From the NCBI GenBank assembly GCA_902775555.1, contig CACYMQ010000001.1, forward strand, positions 1-36,325: 36,325 bases of DNA, read 5' to 3'. Shown piece by piece: positions 31,881-36,325 of the stretch. The notes below the pieces were generated by a model. It was not told where the DNA came from and ran no database searches. It was given only the letters and a program-made list of their open reading frames with translations. Position 1 is the stretch's first letter. The number at the start of each line of letters is the position of its first letter. The position numbers and the translations under genes are program-made. This stretch comes from an uncultured Lachnospiraceae bacterium (GTDB lineage: Bacteria; Bacillota; Clostridia; Lachnospirales; Lachnospiraceae).

Positions 31881-32097
31881 AGTGCAGAAGGCTCCCTTCC
31901 TGAATCAGATCTATTTTTCTCAGCGCATATAAACAGTCAAGTGCATCCAACACCTCACTCATATTGTCCTTTCTGTCCGCCATTGATTCCAACAACTCAT
32001 TAGGAGTCATATCCTTCTCCCTTAGGATTGTAAGAATCTCTGGAAATCGGGCTATCACGCTTTTTGAATATGGCGTAACTTTATTTGGTAATCTCAT
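31858..32097 (-). CDS. Small middle component of the ABC-3C-like system
   Basis: I choose MRLPNKVTPYSKSVIARFPE at 32097, which has a GAGGTG site within the upstream gene, over 32121. The 79-residue product is a winged-helix-like small protein with helices LLESMADRKDNMSEVLDAL and a closing strand pair (KIDLIQEGSLLHYV). It overlaps the ATPase start by 23 bases and the stop of the upstream gene by 17, a tight coupling typical of subunits made in fixed ratio. Size, order and coupling match the middle component described for ABC three-component systems; sequence identity is not claimed. Confidence 0.65.
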   Translation of the reverse strand: MRLPNKVTPYSKSVIARFPEILTILREKDMTPNELLESMADRKDNMSEVLDALDCLYALRKIDLIQEGSLLHYVERDIL

Positions 32098-33319
32098 TGA
32101 ACACCTCACACCTCTGGACAAAGTAGGAAATGATTATACGGCAGGCTCTCTTATACTTATGCCCTGTTTTGTTATAAAGAGTATCTACCAGCATATTAAA
32201 TAGCTCTTCCTGCTCCATTCTTCCTTCAGCATCCTCAAACATACGGTGGACTCTTTTTGCAAATACATCTACATTTATACTGCTCTCACCTGCAAGGCGA
32301 TCCAAAATATCATTTACGCCCTCATACAAAGGTCTGACATCGTTCAGGATATCCTTCTTTAATCCGGGATCCATGATTTTATTCTCAACAGGTGTTGCTG
32401 ATTTCTTTAATTTTGTATCATCACTTTCTTCCAGCACACTTACCTCTCTGAGGATTTCTTCTATCTCGCGTTCTATTTCATTTCGCGCCATATCATCACG
32501 AACCATTGCGGCATCTCTTAACGCTTTCATTTCCTCAAACAAAGATGCTCTTTCATCATCTGAAGCTGCAAGGATCACACTCTCACAATCACCGCATACA
32601 ATAAATTCCTGATCTTTCATCTTTAATATGCGCGCATAATTGACATCTGTTCCTTTTCTATGAACCGCTAACGGTCTTCCGCACTTAACACAGGCACCAC
32701 CGGTATCCGTGTATAATGCCAATATATGAGCATCAGCAACTACTTCATCCGCTACAGTCCCATCCAGAACGAATCTGTCATTTACAACATTTACATCCCC
32801 GGCGTTAGCATCAAAAGACAAAATATAATCCTGAGTTATTTCAGCAATAGCACTTCCCAAACCACTCGCAGTATTGGAAGGATAGTTTATAGCATACAAA
32901 AACACGCCTGCCAGGAACTCCCCAAACACAAAGTAATTTCCTGCAACAATCTCTTCCTTTTTCTTACCGCTCACCAAATTAACCACGGTATCATTAAGAA
33001 TCGTCTCATCATTGTCAATAATATCCCTTATCGCTAGGACAATATTGGCTTTCTTGTTATTATCAAGGATCTTCAACAAATGCTCCTTAAAATACGTTGC
33101 AACATCGGCAGGGTTAGTGGTCGGTAATTTTGTCATCACGTTTCTTGGCGGATTGGCTTTGCCCTTAATAATACCGGAAGCCAAATTGTCGTCATCTCGA
33201 CGGTCATCATCAGGATCAATGGAAAGCAGCATGGTACCGTTAATCTCTTTCTGACTGGAGCTATTCGCTTTGCAATGTACTAAAACGGCTAACAATGAGC
33301 CTAAACACAGTCTTTTCAC
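32081..33319 (-). CDS. ABC-3C-like third component with central Cys pairs
   Basis: The 412-residue product starts at a GTG (MKRLCLGSLLAVLVHCKANS) with GGGAGG upstream. Residues about 40-200 are an alpha/beta domain without a clear catalytic motif. A central CVKCGRPL ... CGDCE arrangement (about residues 228-260) looks like a zinc-binding HNH-like or treble-clef module. A long acidic helical region follows (IEREIEEILREVSVLEESDD), and a helical C-terminal domain ends SYFVQRCEVFNEITK. Its place as first large gene, before a tiny protein and a DUF2326-type ATPase, fits the C-terminal-domain component of ABC-3C systems. It could be the effector. Function is inferred from context. Confidence 0.6.
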   Translation of the reverse strand: MKRLCLGSLLAVLVHCKANSSSQKEINGTMLLSIDPDDDRRDDDNLASGIIKGKANPPRNVMTKLPTTNPADVATYFKEHLLKILDNNKKANIVLAIRDIIDNDETILNDTVVNLVSGKKKEEIVAGNYFVFGEFLAGVFLYAINYPSNTASGLGSAIAEITQDYILSFDANAGDVNVVNDRFVLDGTVADEVVADAHILALYTDTGGACVKCGRPLAVHRKGTDVNYARILKMKDQEFIVCGDCESVILAASDDERASLFEEMKALRDAAMVRDDMARNEIEREIEEILREVSVLEESDDTKLKKSATPVENKIMDPGLKKDILNDVRPLYEGVNDILDRLAGESSINVDVFAKRVHRMFEDAEGRMEQEELFNMLVDTLYNKTGHKYKRACRIIISYFVQRCEVFNEITK

Positions 33320-33343
33320 ACCACGTGCCTCCCAAACTAAAAA

Positions 33344-33565
33344 TCAGTCTTTCTTCTCAGAACTCTCTCCAACATAGTCAACTATATCGCCGACGTTAAC
33401 ATCTAACGCCTTACAGATTCTTCCAAGAACTTCCATGCTTACTGGCAAACCTTTACTCATTTTTGCCATTGTTGTTGATGTGATGGATGTTTTCGCCATC
33501 AAATCCTTCTTCATCATTTGTCTGTCTATTAAAAGCTTCCATAACTTATTGTAACTAAAAATCAT
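33344..33565 (-). CDS. XRE-family regulator of the defence operon
   Basis: The start MIFSYNKLWKLLIDRQMMKK at 33565 has GGGAGG six bases upstream. The 73-residue protein is a single Cro/CI-type helix-turn-helix: DLMAKTSITSTTMAKMSKGL, then VSMEVLGRICKALDVNVGDI, with the canonical order of helices and a V-G-D-I ending. Such proteins repress their own operons on mobile elements. It is 24 bases upstream of the ABC-3C-like genes, and a TTGACA promoter with flanking repeats lies upstream. It most likely controls all six genes and limits toxicity of the defence functions. Confidence 0.85.
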   Translation of the reverse strand: MIFSYNKLWKLLIDRQMMKKDLMAKTSITSTTMAKMSKGLPVSMEVLGRICKALDVNVGDIVDYVGESSEKKD

Positions 33566-33631
33566 ATCGTGCCTCCCACGACTTAAACGCGTCAATATAA
33601 CCGACCTCAAATTACAACTATCCAAATATAC

Positions 33632-33660
33632 AGTTTAATTACAAACTTCGCTTTTGTCAA
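33632..33660 (-). promoter_or_regulatory. Consensus-like promoter of the defence operon
   Basis: On the minus strand a perfect TTGACA (complement of 33655-33660) is 17 bases from TAAACT (complement of 33632-33637). Two TTGTAATT direct repeats flank the -10 region and are a plausible operator for the XRE protein. The start is about 67 bases downstream. Confidence 0.75.
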
Positions 33661-33873
33661 GTTGAAGTAAGCATTATTCGATTCAGAATCAGCAAAATCA
33701 TATTTGCTATGAGCGCTACAAAAACACGAGTCAAACCAGAGTGGATACAGAGTCAAAATCGAGGACTATGGTTTTTCTTTTTTATAGAATACGTATAACA
33801 AAGGTAAAAAACAGGTTCACTTTATTGCTTTTGACATGATGGAAATGATTTTTCAAAAAAGTTTCATTAAAAA

Positions 33874-33910
33874 TCGGAAAACCATCAGAAATGATACCTA
33901 GACCTATGAA
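33874..33910 (+). promoter_or_regulatory. Bipartite motif copy D, facing the sigma-like gene
   Basis: TCGGAAAAC (33874-33882), eight bases, then ATGATACCTAGACCT (33891-33905) and ATGAA. It differs from A-C at three of 24 fixed positions and keeps the exact spacing, 14 kb away from the others. It lies about 165-245 bases upstream of the rightward ORFs. Confidence 0.65.
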
Positions 33911-33985
33911 GGTCGAAAGTAGACGCTCAATCGTCCAGGCGTAAGACATTAAACTGCACCCTCACTCATAAACTTCCGGACGCGG

Positions 33986-34039
33986 GCTGAAAAGGTTTGT
34001 GGGATGAGACAACTAAATACAGTGTCAGTACCTTTCAGC
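33986..34039 (+). other. Structured leader between motif D and the sigma-like gene
   Basis: GCTGAAAAGGT (33986-33996) pairs with ACCTTTCAGC (34030-34039) with one bulged A, and an inner TTGT/ACAA stem adds to it. The 33911-34073 interval has no convincing ORF. It may be a regulatory leader or small RNA; no known riboswitch class is recognised. Confidence 0.4.
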
Positions 34040-34073
34040 AGCTGACCAGAAACCGATAACAGGAGGATATGTT

Positions 34074-34274
34074 ATGGGCTGGTCAAACACTGCCAAAAGA
34101 GAGGCTGTCAACCCAGGCTTTCCTCCAGGAGAAAACCCAAGGAGGCAAAGATCATGGGAAAAACAGCAGATTACAGCAATACCAAGAAGTACAGCGACAA
34201 GAAATCATTCGATGGTACACCAGTTGAAGACGGCAAGGTTCTGGTTCCTTTTCTCAGGGACAAGTTCCATCTGA
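34074..34274 (+). CDS. Possible small ORF overlapping the sigma-like gene
   Basis: A good AGGAGG lies seven bases before an ATG opening MGWSNTAKREAVNPGFPPGE; the frame runs 66 codons and overlaps the next gene by 121 bases out of frame. Basic and low in hydrophobic residues in its first half. It may act as a leader whose translation couples to the next gene. The overlap makes the full length doubtful. Confidence 0.3.
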   Translation: MGWSNTAKREAVNPGFPPGENPRRQRSWEKQQITAIPRSTATRNHSMVHQLKTARFWFLFSGTSSI

Positions 34275-34876
34275 GATCCGGTGAGTATATTGATGACAAT
34301 TTCACCACCATGCATCTCGGAGAGTTTAAGTATCCGATCGGCTTTATGGCGATCAGAGAAGACAAATATGCCGAATATATGCGTGATTTCTGGGATGAAG
34401 TAAATAAGGATATGGAGTGCAGACGCGAAGGTAGATGCATCATTGATACAAACCCCGATGGCACAGAAATACTTTGTCCCAACACACATAGATGTAAGGG
34501 ATGCCCATATAAAGGTCTTTTAGTTCGCCGTAACAAAAAGCGTATAGAGATTATGTCTCTGGACTATGCATTTGAGAACGAAGGCTTCGATATTGAGGAC
34601 GACAGATACCCCTCAGTTGAAGAACAGGTGATTAATGAAATGTGTCCTGAACCATCATACGAAGAAGTCAGAGATAGAGCTATTGCCCACCTCGAAAGTC
34701 GTAATCCTCGCCATGCTCAAATCATCAGACTCGAACTTGAAGGCAAGACCGTAGACGAAATCTGCATCGAGATTAAGCTAAGATCCAGTCGTGGCAGAGA
34801 GGTTATAAACGAAGCGAATGACGCTCTTTGTGATTACCTTAAAATGCCCCACATGAAAAACTCACACCGCAAATAA
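34154..34876 (+). CDS. Sigma-factor-like DNA-binding protein with Cys cluster
   Basis: The start MGKTADYSNTKKYSDKKSFD follows AAGGAGG. The 240-residue protein has a basic N-terminus. A middle domain with CRREGRC and CPNTHRCKGCPYKG follows (about residues 92-125), probably zinc-binding. The C-terminal acidic and helical part has YEEVRDRAIAHLESRNPRHA, IIRLELEGKTVDEICIEIKL and SSRGREVINEANDALCDYL. This last stretch resembles sigma-70 region 4: an I-I-x-L-x-x-x-G-K-T-x-x-E-I turn followed by a recognition helix. It is alone behind motif copy D and a structured leader. I infer a transcription factor of the element, possibly for the bipartite motif. No regular region 2 is visible, so it is not a complete sigma factor. 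Confidence 0.55.
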   Translation: MGKTADYSNTKKYSDKKSFDGTPVEDGKVLVPFLRDKFHLRSGEYIDDNFTTMHLGEFKYPIGFMAIREDKYAEYMRDFWDEVNKDMECRREGRCIIDTNPDGTEILCPNTHRCKGCPYKGLLVRRNKKRIEIMSLDYAFENEGFDIEDDRYPSVEEQVINEMCPEPSYEEVRDRAIAHLESRNPRHAQIIRLELEGKTVDEICIEIKLRSSRGREVINEANDALCDYLKMPHMKNSHRK

Positions 34877-34886
34877 TCCTGCGAAA

Positions 34887-34923
34887 AGAGCGGTGGATTC
34901 CAGAATATGGATTCTACCGTTCT
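34887..34923 (+). other. Long hairpin after the sigma-like gene
   Basis: AGAGCGGTGGATTCC (34887-34901) pairs with GGATTCTACCGTTCT (34909-34923) over 15 positions with two G-U pairs and one mismatch. It begins ten bases after the stop; T-run poor, so a weak terminator or a 3'-protecting stem. It shares ATTCCAGAA with the loop of the hairpin at 21935. Confidence 0.55.
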
Positions 34924-35104
34924 CCTTTGAATAACAGATTAAATTTCACTTGAATGCGGAATTAACTTCCGCATACGTGTGGATCCAATAAATGTGCGAT
35001 ACTAACGTCTGCTTTTGCATTTGTTTTTCTTGATTTTTCTGTTATAATTGTTCCTACAGAGCGGTTTTTTCCGGATTTTGAGTATGCTAAAAGGATATCC
35101 GGGC
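34924..35104. other. Non-coding stretch before the IS30-family gene
   Basis: No ORF is supported. It holds a perfect inverted repeat TGCGGAA/TTCCGCA (34955-34973) and an isolated plus-strand TATAAT at about 35041. One end of the insertion element probably lies here, but the other end is outside the window, so the terminal repeats cannot be identified. Confidence 0.4.
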
Positions 35105-36325
35105 TTAGAGTGCGACAATGAGCTTATATCTCATGACCGATAACAGCTTATTATCCAGAAGCAACTGAGACAGTTCGAATGGGCTATGACCGTTCAGGCT
35201 GTCTCTTTTTGTGCTATTAATATGATTGGCCAGAATAGTCATTTTCTTCTGATCCAGGTCATCAAACGTTGATCCCTTTTTACGAACATATCTGATATAC
35301 TCATGGTTCTTTTCGCAGCATCCTTTCTGCCAAAAGGAATACGGATCACAGTAAAATACTATTGTCCTCTGTTTTTTTCCATCTTGTGAAGTTTCCATTC
35401 CTTCACGGTCAGAGAATTCACTGCCTCCATCAGTAAGGATAACTTCAAAAAGACTTTTAAATCGATCTGTACCAAGCTTTTCTTCAAGCCAGCTAAATAC
35501 TTTCAGTACCTCTTCCTGCGTTTGATTCTCCAAAAGAAATATCAGCATCAGGTTAGTCTTGCGAAATGTCAGAGTCAGCAGAACTTTATGGCCGTCTTTA
35601 TTTCCTTCAACGCAATCCATTTCTACGATGCTTACATCGGTTTTCTTTTCAATATATTTTTGAAAATCTTCATAGTTATGGTTGATACGGTATGCACGGC
35701 TTTTAGCGCTTGTACTCGTTGATTTCTTGCGTTTCTTATATTTTACTTTTCGCCTTAGATCAATGTTCCTGACATCAAACACACCGGAATCAATATACGT
35801 ATAGGTTGTTCTTTTAGAGCATCCAAGTTCCTCTGCATGCGTTGCGTATATATGTGATATTGATTGCCCTTTTTTAATAAGTGGAGTAAGAATATCATTC
35901 ATCTTCTGTATGCTTTCAGGTGTCTGATTGATGCCCTCGCGACTTGAACTTAATGTTTCGCGATAACAGTCCTCTGCATACTTCGAAGAATAAATCTTCT
36001 TTTCCATCATACAATTCACACGTTTGCCGCATCCATTACATACATAAGGGGCTTTCTTTAGCTTCGGGCATTGCTGTGGCTGATAGGCCTTACATACATC
36101 ACTACATCTGTATTTCTTACACATTCGACAAGTGCGGTTACATTCTATATCTCCACATACATGTTTTATACCACAGGGCGAGTGTATGTCTTTGTTGGCT
36201 TCACATGGCGTATTGGCAAAGCCTTTATACTCCTTGACTTTAGAATGCTTTCTCACTTCTTTTGAAATAGTAGTAGCATCCTTATTCACCACTCTTGCTA
36301 TAGTTGCAAAGGAGTCTCCATTATT
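35105..36325 (-). CDS. IS30-family transposase, 5' end outside the window
   Basis: The frame stays open to the right edge. The visible upstream residues NNGDSFATIARVVNKDATTI followed by SKEVRKH match the IS30 N-terminal helix-turn-helix, so the apparent start at 36292 is internal. A Cys-rich segment (CGIKHVCGDIECNRTCRMCK and following pairs) is a zinc-finger-like insertion found in some Clostridia IS30 members. A second helix-turn-helix (GCSKRTTYTYIDSGVF) follows. The DDE core shows Asp in IVEMDCVEG, Asp in VILTDGGSEF and Glu in CCEKNHEYIRYV. The triad is complete, so the enzyme is probably functional in what is visible. It is oriented toward the sigma-like gene and marks the right boundary of the visible cargo. 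Confidence 0.85.
   Translation of the reverse strand, partial: NNGDSFATIARVVNKDATTISKEVRKHSKVKEYKGFANTPCEANKDIHSPCGIKHVCGDIECNRTCRMCKKYRCSDVCKAYQPQQCPKLKKAPYVCNGCGKRVNCMMEKKIYSSKYAEDCYRETLSSSREGINQTPESIQKMNDILTPLIKKGQSISHIYATHAEELGCSKRTTYTYIDSGVFDVRNIDLRRKVKYKKRKKSTSTSAKSRAYRINHNYEDFQKYIEKKTDVSIVEMDCVEGNKDGHKVLLTLTFRKTNLMLIFLLENQTQEEVLKVFSWLEEKLGTDRFKSLFEVILTDGGSEFSDREGMETSQDGKKQRTIVFYCDPYSFWQKGCCEKNHEYIRYVRKKGSTFDDLDQKKMTILANHINSTKRDSLNGHSPFELSQLLLDNKLLSVMRYKLIVAL

Noticed and set aside
35041-35046. Plus-strand TATAAT as a promoter
   Set aside because: The best -35 match is weak (TTTGTT) and no rightward gene follows; the next gene is on the opposite strand.

Overview
The window looks like part of a large mosaic mobile element (prophage-derived or integrative) from a gut Clostridia, most likely Lachnospiraceae. 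This is inferred from strong AGGAGG ribosome sites, moderate GC, a DUF5688-type gene, a giant subtilase/T-Q ester-domain surface protein, and a phage-type replication module of the kind seen in clostridial prophages. No rRNA, tRNA or CRISPR array was seen.

Layout. (1) 1-3051, leftward: a partial membrane protein, a DUF5688-type gene broken by a 22-bp tandem duplication, two very small ORFs, an SSB and a ParB-like protein whose 3' end carries a 35-bp tandem duplication. (2) 3098-13744: a surface module with two small secreted proteins and a 2856-residue cell-wall adhesin. The adhesin has an N-terminal subtilase domain and a C-terminal sorting signal, and its leader holds helically phased repeats and a terminator-like hairpin. 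(3) 13775-25560: the replication module. A leftward arm carries a sigma-region-4-like protein, an SNF2 helicase with a stop codon inside Walker A, a VRR-NUC nuclease, a VapE-like primase/helicase and a PD-(D/E)XK-like protein. A rightward arm carries an rrp5-like small protein, DUF2800, DUF2815, an unknown protein and a family A DNA polymerase. The arms diverge from a control region at 19435-19763. (4) 25597-33660: a leftward defence operon of XRE regulator, three ABC-3C-like genes, and type III Mod and Res. (5) 33874-36325: a rightward sigma-like gene behind a structured leader, then an IS30-family transposase running off the window.

The most interesting observations: (a) the DNA polymerase is interrupted at catalytic motif B by an intein, and an HNH-type homing endonuclease is encoded inside that intein in a different reading frame, so both frames stay open over several hundred bases. 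(b) A bipartite motif (CCGGAAAAA, eight variable bases, CTGATACCTAGACCT) occurs four times, always upstream of and oriented toward an operon of the element. It looks like an element-specific promoter or regulator site linking the two replication arms and the distant sigma-like gene. (c) A type III restriction-modification pair is co-transcribed with an ABC-3C-like system under one XRE regulator. (d) Several small mutations (22-bp and 35-bp tandem duplications, a stop within a quasi-palindrome) affect element genes, which suggests a decaying or recently altered element.
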